Shown here piece by piece: positions 24,592-36,156 of a stretch of 64,000 nt of DNA (positions within the stretch are counted from its first letter, which is position 1; every line of letters starts with the position of its first letter). This DNA is from Rhinopithecus roxellana (taxonomy: Eukaryota; Chordata; Mammalia; Primates; Cercopithecidae), in NCBI RefSeq assembly GCF_007565055.1, contig NC_044562.1, positions 54,136,250-54,200,249 of the forward strand. Reading direction: 5' to 3'. The position numbers and the translations under genes were made by a program. Below the pieces are notes generated by a model that was not told where the DNA came from, made no database searches, and saw nothing but the letters and a program-made list of their open reading frames with translations.

Positions 24592-24966
24592 CTCCAGGCA
24601 TAGGATCACCCACACTGAGTTTCAAAATTACGGCCATATGAGCAAAATACAACAGATCTTTGATTATCTGCATTGTTGGAGGATAGTTCACACATAATCC
24701 TAAAATCATTTCCAGGTAGCTTTGGAAAGCATTATGCAATGCCTTTATTGCAAAACAAACAAAAACCAAATACACAAAGAAAAGTGAGTTACCTGCTTAA
24801 ATTTGCTTTCCAGAGATAAAGAGCCAAATGGTTTGTTAGAAACCATCTCATGGTTGGCTGAAGTAGAAGAGGAAATATACTAACGAGGATGGTGAAGAAA
24901 AACCACTTTAGAATCAACTATTCGTTTAGGATAATTGAGAGAAAAAACAACCCAGAAATGATGCCA

Positions 24967-25335
24967 GTTGCTATGGTCCGGATGCTTGTGTCCCCCTGCA
25001 AAATTCATATATTTAAATTGCAACCCTCTAGGTGACGGTATTTTGAGGGAGAACCTTTGAGAGATAATCAGAACATGGGAGCTGAGCTCTCATGAATGAA
25101 ATTATTGCCTTTATAAAGGAGGCCTAAGGGAGCTTGTTTGCCCCTTCCATCCCGGGAGGATGTAGCTAGAAGGCACTGTCTAGAGATACAGGCCCTCCTC
25201 ACCAGACGCTGGATCTAGTAGCACCTTGATTTTGGACTTCCATCCTCCAGAACTATAAGAAATACATTTATGTGCTTTATAAGCTACATAGTCTATAGCA
25301 ATTTGTTATAGTATCCAGGACAGACTAAGACACCA
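24967..25335 (+). mobile_element. MLT1-type MaLR solo LTR
   Basis: Starts 'gctatggtccggatgcttgtgtccccctgcaaaattcatat', has 'ctctcatgaatgaaatt', 'ttgccccttccatcc', 'tccagaactataagaaa' and ends 'ttgttatagtatccaggacagactaagaca', the standard order of an MLT1-like LTR in sense. Within the THSD7B-like intron, antisense to the gene. Confidence 0.8.
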
Positions 25336-25585
25336 ATCTTTTATGTAAACTTGAAAATGTTTTCAATACTAAATCCAATCATTTAAACCATTTAGTGCAT
25401 TTGATACAGAATAGTCAAAAGAGATGCTCCAGGAAAGAAAGAGGGAAAGACACATAAAACTGCATGGACTGTTACAGAAACTGTATTTTTTTCTAATTAT
25501 TCTATCATGAGAAAAAGTTTTACAGACTTGGCTAGTCATATTACAAACTAGATGGTGAAGAATTAGAATAAATTATCCTGTAGTG
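25336..25585. other. Short unassigned intronic stretch
   Basis: Between the MLT1 LTR and the Alu target duplication; nothing recognised. Confidence 0.5.
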
Positions 25586-25597
25586 AATTTGATTTTT

Positions 25598-25653
<56 letters not shown>

Positions 25654-25946
25654 AGACAGTCTCGCTCTGTCGCCCAGGCTGGAGTGCAGTGGAGCAATCT
25701 CGGCTCACTGCAAGCTCTGCCTTCCAGGTTCGTGCCATTCTCCTGCCTCAGCCTCCCGAGTCGCTGGGACTACAGGTGTCTGCCACCACACCAGGCTAAT
25801 TTTTTCTATTTTTAGTAGACACGGGGTTTCACCGTGTTAGTCAGGATGGTCTCGATCTCCTGACCTCGTGATCCACCTGCCTCGGCCTCCCAAAGTGCTG
25901 GGATTACAGGTGTGAGCCACCGCACCTGGCCATTAATTTGATTTTT
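25586..25946 (-). repeat. AluY with long poly-T and target duplication
   Basis: Antisense AluY body from 25653 to 25931, with a T-run of about 52 at 25601-25652 (the A-tail). The target duplication 'aatttgattttt' is present at 25586-25597 and 25935-25946. The long pure tail and intact duplication indicate a fairly recent insertion. Confidence 0.95.
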
Positions 25947-27017
25947 AAACAACTGTTATTTTTGCTGTCAGTAGAAAGGAAGACCCTTGATCATACAAAA
26001 ACTCATTAAGGAAATTTTCCATATTTGGTAGATGATCTAATAGTTTAACAGGAATATAATATCAAACCCATGTATAGTGAAATCAGTCTTTCAAAGATAT
26101 GCTCTTCCAATAAAGCAAGTTTTATTGTGTTTCTGAAACAGTACTATAAAAACCAGAGATCTTTTCTCTAAAGAAAAAGGACAAATACACCAGCTCATCT
26201 TCACCCATGAAGACAATCAGACAGCCCCACAGAAGTCACTATGAGGTTTTCTACAAGAGGAATCTCAGCAGTCAACGTCGCTGTGGTGAGGATTTTTTCT
26301 TTTTCTTTCAGAAAAGGCAATTGCTTTGCCTCTGCAGGCGTGTGGTGGTTTGGTTGTCAGTATTGAATTCAATGCTGTGACTTAACATGGTTCCACATTT
26401 TGCAGCATTTTGGAATGTCTGCTGCTGCAGGGAATGGCAAGGAGCAGATCAATGTAACCATAACAGTCCTCTGGTTTTAGACACTGAGCACTGTGGGGCC
26501 TGGAAAAATGCTGAGCAGTGGCCGAACAGCTAGACTTGATGTAATTCCCAGTGCCTCAAAAACTTCCCTGACCAGCCAGTCCTAGCATTCATTCTTATTC
26601 AGACCCATACAGAAAGTACATCACAAGCTCAGTTTTCTGAAATAATAAAAAGCACGAAAGAGCCAAATTCTATGACAGTATGATTACATTTTCTCTCAAT
26701 GGGAAATTATTCTCTGCTACTTTTTTTAGTTGTTTCAGTTTATCACGGCTTAAATCAACATTTTTCTGAAATGTTGCCAAATCTTTCTAAGCTTCTCTTA
26801 CTACAGAGATTTTATGTGGCCTTGCTGATTCAACATGCCAAGAGTGGGCATTTCTTTCTGTGAGGGGATACTAGAAACATCAAGTCCTCAGCCTTTTATG
26901 CAAGACACTCACACATTCTACTCACCATTCTTAATCTTGAGAATGAAAACACACACAAAAATTCTCTCATTAGCCAATGTTCAGGGAAAACAACAAGGTC
27001 ATAGATTTCAGCTGTAC
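25947..27017. other. Intronic stretch next to the THSD7B-like exon
   Basis: About 1.1 kb, non-coding; no repeat recognised. Confidence 0.5.
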
Positions 27018-27135
27018 CTGTTAGATTGTACTGGAACTGGAAGCAATTTTCATTAAGGAGGCAAGGCTGCACCTGTGAGTCTTCAGCACAAGTCCTTGAG
27101 CTCAGTGATGGTCTTAGCAGGTGGCGAGTTCTTCT
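27018..27135 (-). CDS. THSD7B: THSD7B-like exon, intact
   Basis: 118-nt exon, most upstream THSD7B-like exon found here. Donor 'aatctaacag|gtacag' leaves one base (phase 1). The acceptor is 'acaatgcag|aga', chosen because it gives an open frame beginning RRTRHLLRPS. It continues 'TCAEDSQVQPC' and 'NENCFQFQYNLT', with Cys spacing typical of the end of a TSP1 repeat. Joined to the 24591 exon it reads NLT-EWSTC. No stops. A 124-bp tandem duplication starts only about 24 bases upstream of the acceptor (27159). If that acceptor is wrong the exon could extend upstream; the frame there is open for only a short distance. Confidence 0.82.
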
Positions 27136-27158
27136 CTGCATTGTGTGGGGATCGCATG

Positions 27159-27406
27159 ACTATTAAAATCGGAGTAGGAAAAGTTAACTGTGGGCAATTT
27201 ATTTGATAAATTATATAAGATATACACATATAAGTAGGCATATATATAACAATATAGGCAATAGATTATCTAGAGGGTTAAAACTATTAAAATCAGAGTA
27301 GGAAAAGTTAACTGTGGGCAACTTATTTGATAAATTATGTAAGATATACACATGTAAGTAGGCACATATATAACAATATAAGCAATAGATTATCTGGAGG
27401 GTTAAA
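27159..27406. repeat. Tandem duplication, 2 x 124 bp
   Basis: Copy 1 27159-27282 and copy 2 27283-27406, both running from 'actattaaaatc(g/a)gagtagg' to 'atctgaggg/ctagaggg-ttaa' with about six differences (about 95% identical by eye). Not a known repeat family. It sits in the upstream intron beside the 27135 acceptor. Confidence 0.93.
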
Positions 27407-27604
27407 TATATTACTTAGAAAGTGAAATCAATCTGTGATTTACTAAAAACTGTTTTTTTTCCACCTGACTCTTTTGTTTTTCCTGTGTTACCTTGAAGGC
27501 TACATTTCTATCTCCCATGTATAATTAAGCATATGGAGACTATTTCTACCATTTAAACTCACACTGTACTCTCAAATAGTCTGCAACAATTTAAGAGATC
27601 CATT

Positions 27605-27833
27605 TTTTTATTATTGTCATTATTATACTTTAAGTTCTAGGGTACATGTGCATAACGTGCAGGTTTGTTACATATGTATACATGTGCCATGTTGGTGTGC
27701 TGCACCCATCAACTCATCAGCAACCATCAACTCGTCATTTACATCAGGTATAACTCCCAATGCAATCCCTCTCCCCTCTCCCGTCCCCATGATAGGCCCC
27801 GGTGTGTGATGTTCCCCTTCCCGAGTCCAAGTG
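27605..27833 (-). mobile_element. Short 5'-truncated L1 3' end with target duplication
   Basis: About 230 bases of antisense L1 3' UTR: 'tattatactttaagttctagggtacatgtgc', then the doubled 'catcaact' element, C-rich tract and 'gatgttccccttcccgagtccaagtg'. Target duplication 'gagatccat' at 27596-27604 and 27834-27842. Same 3' UTR subtype as the larger copies. Confidence 0.92.
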
Positions 27834-27842
27834 GAGATCCAT

Positions 27843-28726
27843 ATATTTTGAATGTTTAAATGCTTTAAGAAAAAAAAGGAAGACACTGCCCTGTGACCTC
27901 AGATAGTCTAGTCTAATAAAAATAATCACACAGAAAATTTTCATGAGAAAATCATTTTTTAAACACTAGAACACAGAGATATAGAAAGGGAATTATAAAA
28001 TCAATATTGCCAATACACTAGAACCTTCTTATTTGGGGATGCCTTTGGTCCACAGAGCATCGACAACTGCAGGCTGTTGCCCTTCCAGCAAAATTAATGT
28101 GAAAGTGTGAATTCCAAAGATATCCTGCAAATATCATGATACCTGTGGCTCCACGTGTCCTCCTCAGCTCCTATAACACTCTTGACCCAGCTGCTATAAT
28201 AGCCTCAGCTTCTATAATACTCTTGACCCAGGTCAACTGGCCTGCCAGATTTCATCTAGCTGGTCTACCTATAGTGGGGCTTCAAGCTCCCCCTACTCGA
28301 ACAATCTTCTTTCCACTGTCCTCCAAATCCTATTCACCATTTTCAGAACAATAATCAAGCCTTATTCTTCTCATAGTATTTTATCTAACAATGCCAGGTT
28401 CTTCTCTTCCTTTTTGAGCAAACTTCCACCCATGCTTAGGATATTCTGTATACAACTGCTTCTAAACTCATACATACGCATATCCTCGTGTGCTACCTTT
28501 CTTTACATCACCATTCTGTTTCTTCATTGCCCTGCCTCTTACTTTCTTTACAAATTCTTTTAGGGCATGTTGAATCATGGCTTCTACTTCTCATCACTCC
28601 TTGAAAGTCTTGATATCAACTATATGTTGCAGTTTTTCAACAAATACTATTAAACATGTTGACAACGTGCAATTCCAGACCCACAAATCTAACAAGGCCC
28701 ATTGATCCTTAAGTCATGGGAGAAAT
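27843..28726. other. Unassigned stretch
   Basis: Non-coding. Small direct repeat 'cagctcctataacactcttgacccag' / 'cagcttctataatactcttgaccca' at about 28165-28230. Nothing else recognised. Confidence 0.5.
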
Positions 28727-31067
28727 AAAAGTCTCTGGATATAAACAGAACCAAAGACAAGAACCACATGATTATCTCAATAGATGCAGAAAAGGCTTTT
28801 GACAAAATTCAACAGCCCATCATGCTAAAAACGCTCAATAAATTCGGTATTGATGGAACGTACCTCAAAATAATAAGAGCTATTTATGACAAACCCACAG
28901 CTAATATCATTCTGAATGGGCAAAAACTGGAAAAATTCCCTTTGAAAACTGGCACAAGACAGGGATGCCCTCTCTCAGCACTCCTATTCAACATAGTGTT
29001 GGAAGTTCTGGCTAGGGCAATCAGGCAAGAGAAAGAAATCAAGGGTATTCAGTTAGGAAAAGAAGAAGTCAAATTGTCCCTGTTTGCAGATGACATGATT
29101 GTATATTTAGAAAACCCGATCGTCTCAGTCCTAAATCTCCTTAAGCCGATAAGCAACTTCAGCAAAGTCTCAGGATACAAAATTAATGTGCAAAAATCAC
29201 AAGCATTCTTATACACCAGTAACAGACAAGCAGAGAGCCAAATCAGGAATGAACTTCCATTCACAATTGCTTCAAGGAGAATAAAATACCTAGGAATCCA
29301 GCTTACAAGGGATGTAAAGGACCTCTTCAGGGAGAACTACAAACCACTGCTCAGTGAAATCAAAGAGGACACAAACAAATGGAAGAACATACCATGCTCA
29401 TGGATAGCAAGAATCAATATCGTGAAAATGACCATACTGCCCAAGGTTATTTATAGATTCAATGCCATCCCCATCAAGCTATCAATGAGTTTCTTCACAG
29501 AATTGGAAAAAACTGCTTTAAAGTTCATATGGAACCAAAAAAGAGCCCGCATTGCCAAGACAATCCTAAGTCAAAAGGACAAAGCTGGAGGCATCACGCT
29601 ACCTGACTTCAAACTATACTACAAGGCTACAGTAACCAAAACAGCATGGTACTGGTACCAAAACAGAGCTATAGACCAATGGAACAGAACAGAGTCCTCA
29701 GAAATAATGCCAAACATCTACAGCCATCTGATCTTTGACAAACCTGAGAGAAACAAGAAATGGGGAAAGGACTCCCTATTTAATAAATGGTGCTGGGAAA
29801 ATTGGCTAGCCATAAGTAGAAAGCTGAAACTGGATCCTTTCCTTACCCCTTACATGAAGATTAATTCAAGATGGATTAGAGACTTAAATGTTAGACCTAA
29901 TACCATAAAAACCCTAGAAGAAAATGTAGGTAGTACCATTCAGGACATAGGCATGGGCAAGGACTTCATGTCTAAAACACCAAAAGCAATGGCAGCAAAA
30001 GCCAAAATTGACAAATGGGATCTAATTAAACTAAAGAGCTTTTGCACAGCAAAAGAAACCACCATCAGAGTGAACAGGCAACCTACAGAATGGGAGAAAA
30101 TTTTTGCAACCTACTCATCTGACAAAGGGCTAATATCCAGAATCTACAAAGAACTCAAACAAATATACGAGAAAAAAACAAACAACCCCATCAAAAAGTG
30201 GGCAAAGGATATGAACAGACATTTCTCAAAAGAAGACATTCATACAGCCAACAGACACATGAAAAAATGCTCATCATCACTCGCCATCAGAGAAATGCAA
30301 ATCAAAACCACAATGAGATACCATCTCACACCAGTTAGAATGGCAATCATTAAGAAGTCAGGAAACAACAGGTGTTGGAGAGGATGTGGAGAAATAGGAG
30401 CACTTTTACACCCTTGGTGGGATTGTAAACTAGTTCAACCATTATGAAAAACAGTATGGCAATTCCTCAAGGATCTAGAACTAGATGTACCATATGACCC
30501 AGCCATCCCACTACTGGGTATATACCCAAAGGATTATAAATTATTCTACTACAAAGACACATGCACACGTATGTTTATTGCAGCACTATTCACAATAGCA
30601 AAGACTTGGAATCAACCCAAATGTCCATCTGTGACAGACTGGATTAGGAAAATGTGGCACATATACACCATGGAATACTATGCAGCCATAAAAAAGGATG
30701 AGTTTGCGTCCTTTGTAGGGACATGGATGCAGCTGAAAACCATCATGCTTAGCAAACTGTCACAAGAACTGAAAACCAAACACTGCATGTTCTCACTCAT
30801 AGGTGGGAACTGAACAATGAGATCACTTGGACTCGGGAAGGGGAACATCACACACTGGGGCCTATCATGGGGAGGGGGGAGGAGGGAGGGATTGCATTGG
30901 GGAGTTATACATGATATAAATGATGAATTGATGGGTGCTGACGAGTTGATGGGTGCAGCACACCAACATGGCATAAGTATACATATGTAACAAACCTGCA
31001 CATTATGCACATGTACCCTAGAACTTAAAGTATAATAAAAAAAAATTTAAAAAAAAAGTCTCTGGAT
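28727..31067 (+). mobile_element. 5'-truncated L1PA-type insertion with target duplication
   Basis: L1 body 28741-31053 starts inside the ORF2 RT domain and ends in a short A-tail with an interrupting TTT. The target duplication 'aaaagtctctggat' is at 28727-28740 and 31054-31067, so this is a clean, fairly young retrotransposition. The 3' UTR carries the same 'gacgagttgatgggtgc' doubling as the other copies. Confidence 0.96.
28741..30813 (+). pseudogene. L1 ORF2 C-terminal two-fifths, one stop
   Basis: Open from 28741 to 30444 in frame, including RT 'SLFADDMIVYLENPI' near 29080 and 'ESQIRNELPF'. A Trp codon has become TGA at 30445-30447, then the frame continues to the normal ORF2 end at 30813. 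It lacks the endonuclease and the first part of RT because of 5' truncation, so it is not active. The long open stretch reflects youth, not function. Confidence 0.93.
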
Positions 31068-33188
31068 TAAGATCATCAAATCACCATTTCTATAGGTGGG
31101 ACATTTTATTTGTTTTTTATTCCTTTTCACCTTTCAGATATAGCAATAAAGAACAAAACCTATAAACTGTGTCTTGGCTATGAATGAAAATTATTATGTT
31201 GGATTGCACTAAAATATGCAAAAAGCATGCCACAATTTTTTCTTTTAATTGTAAAAGTTTGGACCATTGATACACATTCACCATCCATGTAATTTTGTAT
31301 TTGGATCTGTCAGTATTTATAAAGTAATTTTATACTTAATTGAATCAAATTGTCTCTAGTTAAGCAAGAAAGGCCCATGAAACCAAGCAATTATTCTTAA
31401 TTATCTGCACATGAATTCCATGTTAAATGCTTACCAATAATTTATTACTATTTTACTAATTAATTTGAATGCTTCTTCTCATGTGGCAGAATAATAACAA
31501 AGGATTTGTCAATAAAATAAAACGAAAGTATCTTGGTAGATGCTCCTGATTAGTGCTCTCCTGCATTTCTACCTTATAAAGTAATCAATTAATGTCTGAA
31601 ACAAGTGATTACAGGTAAAGGCTTAGGTACCTGCTTAGTCTAAGCTATCAAGTAAAAGAGAAAATAAAACATACACACATCAATCAAATTACTATGTAAC
31701 CTTGAACAATTCGCTTCTATACTCTAAACCTTAGTTCCTCATCTAAACCTAGATGAGACAGAGGAATGGGGATGGGATGAAACTTGATGAGATTTAAAAA
31801 TTTTCTTCCTCGGATCTCACAGTCCATATGTGTCTAAGTCTGATGGGTGTAGTTCTAAAATATCTTCTTGAGGCTCATCCACATTTCATACCATACAGTT
31901 TTGGATAATTACATATTAATATAAAGAAAAACAACACTGCATCTTACTCCCCTACTAAGTTTCTTCCCATAGAAATAGGCAAAGAGGATTGCATGGTTTC
32001 ACGAACATGATTCAGCCTCATCTCAGGCAGTATTTTCACACTTCATCTTATAAAAATTCTCCTAGTGCTGCTAACAAGTGATAGATTACTGTTTCTCCTT
32101 ATTTCTTTCTAATAGCTCTTTATAGAAAGTTTAATGTTAGTGTTTTTATCCTTATTTTTTTCTCTCTATTAGCCGTTTATAGAAAGTCCATAAAATAATG
32201 AATTATCCACAAGAGAGATGGAGGAGGGTGAGGATAAGTAAAAAAGAGAAGAGAAAGGATGTTTGTATCTGTCTAGATGATTTCTTTATTAGATCAAGAC
32301 TCTTCAAATACAATTCTGGATCTTCTCTTCTCTAGAGTAATTACATAAAGATATATTGTCAGTGTCCTGCATATAGAAGTGGGAAAATGATGTGTGAATA
32401 ACTAATCAAAAGTCAACTTTGGACCAGTTTTATTTTTAAAAAATCAAGGTTATATAGCTAATGTTTATTTGCTAGGGAAGATGATCCAGTTAGAACCAGT
32501 TAGTGTCTAGTACAGAAACCCCTTCATGAGACGAGTTTTTCTAACTTACCATTTTTGTAAAGCAGCATTTACCTTAAAGTTCAGTCTTCCCTTATGATGT
32601 TATGTCTTCACACATTTTGTTATCTCTAGAAGCAAAGCCTTTTGCCTGACTTAAATACTTGTATTCATATCCCTCAAGATGAAATCAGATGTCCTTTCTG
32701 TGAGCCTCAATTGACTTGCTTGGACCCATAATAAATGGAATTGCCTTACCTAGTAAACATTTCTGTTACAAGTATTTATGTTTGTGCATTCCTTCCTATG
32801 GGCAATTTGAGAGCCAAAGTCTTAATTTTCTTAGACATTCTGTGCCATGTACTGTGTCTGGTATAGAGCATACAAATAATAAATGTTTGTTATGTGTAAT
32901 AATTTGGTTCTTCAAGGGTAATATGACTGTATTTTTGTAAGCTGCCATTAGCGGACAAATGGCCAACCCTGGATTATGATCATATTGTCTGAATGTAAGA
33001 GTTTCCCATAGCTATGTATATCTGATGAAAATAATATAATATTTTCTCTTTTCTCATAACATTTCCTATAAAATCTAGATGGTATTTTCTAGAAAAATAG
33101 AATCCAGCAGGAAATTGATAAAAAAAAATACACATAACTGAGTTTTAATTTACTCAACTGAGTTCTAATTTACTCATATAAAAGATGA
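31068..33188. other. Unassigned AT-rich stretch
   Basis: About 2.1 kb, non-coding and with no recognised repeat. A similar phrase, 'ttatagaaagt', occurs twice at 32120-32190. Confidence 0.45.
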
Positions 33189-33515
33189 CAGACAGATAAT
33201 TTTTTTTTTTTTTTTTTTTTGAGACAGAGTCTCGCTCTGTTGTCCAGGCTGGAGTGCAGTGGCGCAATCTCGGCTCACTGCAAGCTCCGCCTCCCGGGTT
33301 TACGCCATTCTCCTGCCTCAGCCTCCTGAGTAGCTGGGACTACAGGGGCCCGCCATCTCGCCCGGCTAGTTTTTTGTATTTTTTAGTAGAGACGGGGTTT
33401 CGCCGTGTAGGCCAGGATGGTCTGGATCTCCTGACCTCGTGAACCACCCGTCTCTGCCTCCCAAAGTGCTGGGATTACAGGCTTGAGCCACCGCGCCCGG
33501 CCCAGACAGATAATT
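33189..33515 (-). repeat. AluYR-type (cercopithecid) Alu with target duplication
   Basis: Antisense Alu 33201-33502 with 'cgcccggctagttttttgtattttttag' and 'ggcttgagccaccgcgcccggcc', hallmarks of Old World monkey AluY subfamilies. Target duplication 'cagacagataat(t)' at 33189-33200 and 33503-33515. A main line of evidence for the host lineage. Confidence 0.95.
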
Positions 33516-34619
33516 TAGATAAGACATTTTAAATACATCTAAACAAGGCGGTATAACTTGATATTTTCCTCATTATCACTGAACTAGTAATAATCAGAGT
33601 TTAATAAAACCTGTGATAAATCCAATTATTTGTGAATTTAAATCACTCTGCAAATTTCTCGTCTGGGGATGAGCATGACTCCAAGGCCTGGCCTTGTAAG
33701 CTCCCATCAGATACATAAACTCAATGCCTTTATTCTGTTACTGGGTCTAACTGATAATTTTGAGATGGTCTCTCCCTTGGATAGCCGATTAGTCCTACCG
33801 TTAGTAGCTTTGCTATTTCTCTCTCTGTCTTTTCCTGAGGCCAAAATGGATCTATACTTCAAGAACTTTAGTTTTCTTATTTGGAAAAATAGTGTAAAAC
33901 GTTCACAAAAATACCTTTGCAGAGCTCTCTGAAGAATTTTTTAATGAAATTAAACCCTGGTTCTCCAAAGCTGACAAGGAATGAGAAAATATATAGAAGA
34001 GAAAAGTCTGGATCTGAAGAATTGTTACTCATGCTTCACAGGTTTAACATAGTTCTCAGAGATTCTTAGGTGATGGTCACAGAAGTAGAGACAAGATCTT
34101 TTCACATCACAGTGTAACAAGGAGAGCAAAACCAAGAACACACAGACCATATGGTCGGTATAAAGTGACAACTCATTACCACAAATCCCAAACCACAAGC
34201 AGGTGGGACCGACAGTGGAAGCCCTGGACCTGTGTGATATCAGCATCTGACAGAAGAGAGCAGAAGGTAAAAATGGGACAATCTGATGACCCAAGGCAAC
34301 CGAAATGGGGAACTAAAGCTGAGACCTGGAAAAATTTTCACACTTCAAGAGCAGCTGAATATAAGGGGTTTATGGAGAGGTCTTGGAAGCTGACACAGTT
34401 TGGATCCACTGAACGGCCAACATTAACAAGCCAGAGCTCCGTTCCAGAACAATCTCCTCCTCTCCCCCACCCCTCTACTAAACAGAAACAGGTGGGAAGA
34501 ATTTTCCAACTGAGAGAAACAAGGAAAATAGCAGTGAGGAAAAAGAAAGGACCAAGAAGCAAGGTGAGGAAGGAAACGGGAAACATTAAATCTCACAAAG
34601 TAAGCTGTTTTATTTTTGA

Positions 34620-34620
<1 letters not shown>
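33516..34620. other. Unassigned stretch
   Basis: Open frames here (for example 34165-34776 on +) lack any family resemblance and run straight into a dinucleotide array, so I do not call genes. Purine-rich at 34480-34600. Confidence 0.45.

Positions 34621-34621
<1 letters not shown>

Positions 34622-34713
<92 letters not shown>
34622..34713. repeat. Compound microsatellite (GT)n-(GA)n
   Basis: About 17 GT units (34622-34656) joined to about 29 GA units (34656-34713), uninterrupted. Confidence 0.98.
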
Positions 34714-34718
<5 letters not shown>

Positions 34719-35579
34719 CCTTGGAGCCACGAAATCAAATGAGAAGAAAACAATCCTCAACCATACTCCCTTTTAAAAGTTCACAGAAATAAATTTCACT
34801 GAAAAGTAAACAAAGAAAGAGATAACATTTAAATTCCATGAAAGGATATTCTAAGGAAAAAGAATAAAGGGCAGATTAACATCCCCACAGATTAGGCAGT
34901 GCAGCAGAAAGAAATGCACACAAAACATAAAAACTACTGTATCCAAAAGGGTTAAAAGTAACTTAAGAAATGACCCAATATATAAAAGAACAGCAAAAGA
35001 TTAGAAAAAATTAAAAAATTAGGTGACAGAACCCAATAAATAATTAGAACTTTAAAAATCATTTTTAGAAATAAAAATGAAACAAGAAGAAACACAAGAA
35101 TAAAAATACAACAAATAATGCTTAATGAGAAATTAAAGATGTAAAGAAAACAATTACAAAACACATTCAAAAAGAGATATAAAATAATTTGAAAAAACTG
35201 ACAAATAGAGAAGTAAGGAAAAGCAGATACCACATGCATGTAATAGAATTTCATGAAAATGAAAACCAAGGCAAGAGCACAGAACTTAATAAAAAGAAGA
35301 TTCAGAAAACTTTCCAATAAAAATAAAGACATTTCTAACTACTTATTGGAAAGGCACATCAAAATCACCAATACTGAGACATATCCTAGTATAATTATTA
35401 AGCTTTACAGAAGAGAAAAAAATTCTTTGAGTATTGGTTTATAAAGAAAATAAAATATTGTCAGACTTTTTTACAGGAAAATTTTATTCAAGAAGAAAAT
35501 GTAGAAATATAATAAATATGCATAAAGAAAAAAAAATATGATCCAAGGATTTTATGTCCAGCACAGCTCACTTTCAACT
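34714..35579 (+). mobile_element. Probable ancient L1/HAL1-like remnant
   Basis: A-rich sense strand with frequent Lys/Asn/Ile codons and 'ccaaggattttatgtccagcacagctcac' near 35545, a phrase typical of ancient L1/HAL1 sequence. No intact frame. Low confidence; it may be one element with the L1 that follows. Confidence 0.4.
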
Positions 35580-36117
35580 ATAATGACCAAAGATAAATGG
35601 ACACAAGACTGAATAGACATTTCTCAAAAGAAGACATACAAATGGCCAACAAGTAAATGAAAAAATGTTCAATGTCACTAATCATCAGGGAAATGCACAT
35701 CAAAACCAAAATGAGATATCACCTCATTCCAATTAAAATGGCTATTATCAAAAAGACCAAAAAAAAAAAAAATGCTGGGCATGGATAGAGAAAAAGAGGG
35801 ACTTATACTCTTTTGGTGGGAATCTAAATTAGTCCAGCCACTATGGAAAACAGCAGGAAGTTTCCTCAAAAAATAAAAAATAAAATTCCATATGATCCAG
35901 CATTCCCACTACTGTGTAGTAGTGGGAAATGAAATAAAAGGAAATGAAATCAGTTATGTTGAAGAGACATCTGCAGTTCCATGTTTATGGAAGCATTATT
36001 CATAATGGGCAATATATGGAGTGAACCTAAGTGTCCATCAGTGGATGAGGGGATAAAGAAAATGTGGCATACACAATGGAATACTATTCAGCCACAAAAA
36101 AATGACATCCTGTGTGT

Positions 36118-36156
<39 letters not shown>

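Larger units (their letters stand above)
7416..27135 (-). other. THSD7B: Partial THSD7B-like gene locus (four exons visible)
   Basis: Minus-strand gene segment with exons 27135-27018, 24591-24476, 22368-22251 and 7561-7416 and introns of about 2.4, 2.1 and 14.7 kb. Exon lengths 118, 116, 118 and 146 nt sum to 498 nt, exactly 166 codons, with phases 1, 0 and 1 matched at the three junctions. The peptide has the Cys/Trp spacing of thrombospondin type-1 repeats and matches the THSD7 family, large single-pass membrane proteins with many extracellular TSP1 repeats. I recognise THSD7B rather than THSD7A from stretches such as 'SENAPCGQG', 'PCLVECV' and 'MPTQGEG', but this is memory, not alignment. 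Exons before and after are not in the window. The last exon carries two stops, so the allele as read cannot make full-length protein unless that exon is bypassed. The introns are filled with a THE1 provirus, L1s, Alus and a MaLR LTR. Confidence 0.72.

Noticed and set aside
28768..30447. 559-codon frame as a functional reverse transcriptase
   Set aside because: It is a 5'-truncated young L1 lacking the endonuclease and ending in a TGA; open only because it is recent.
34165..34776. 203-codon open frame on +
   Set aside because: Ends through the (GT)n-(GA)n array; composition is low-complexity and no family is recognisable.
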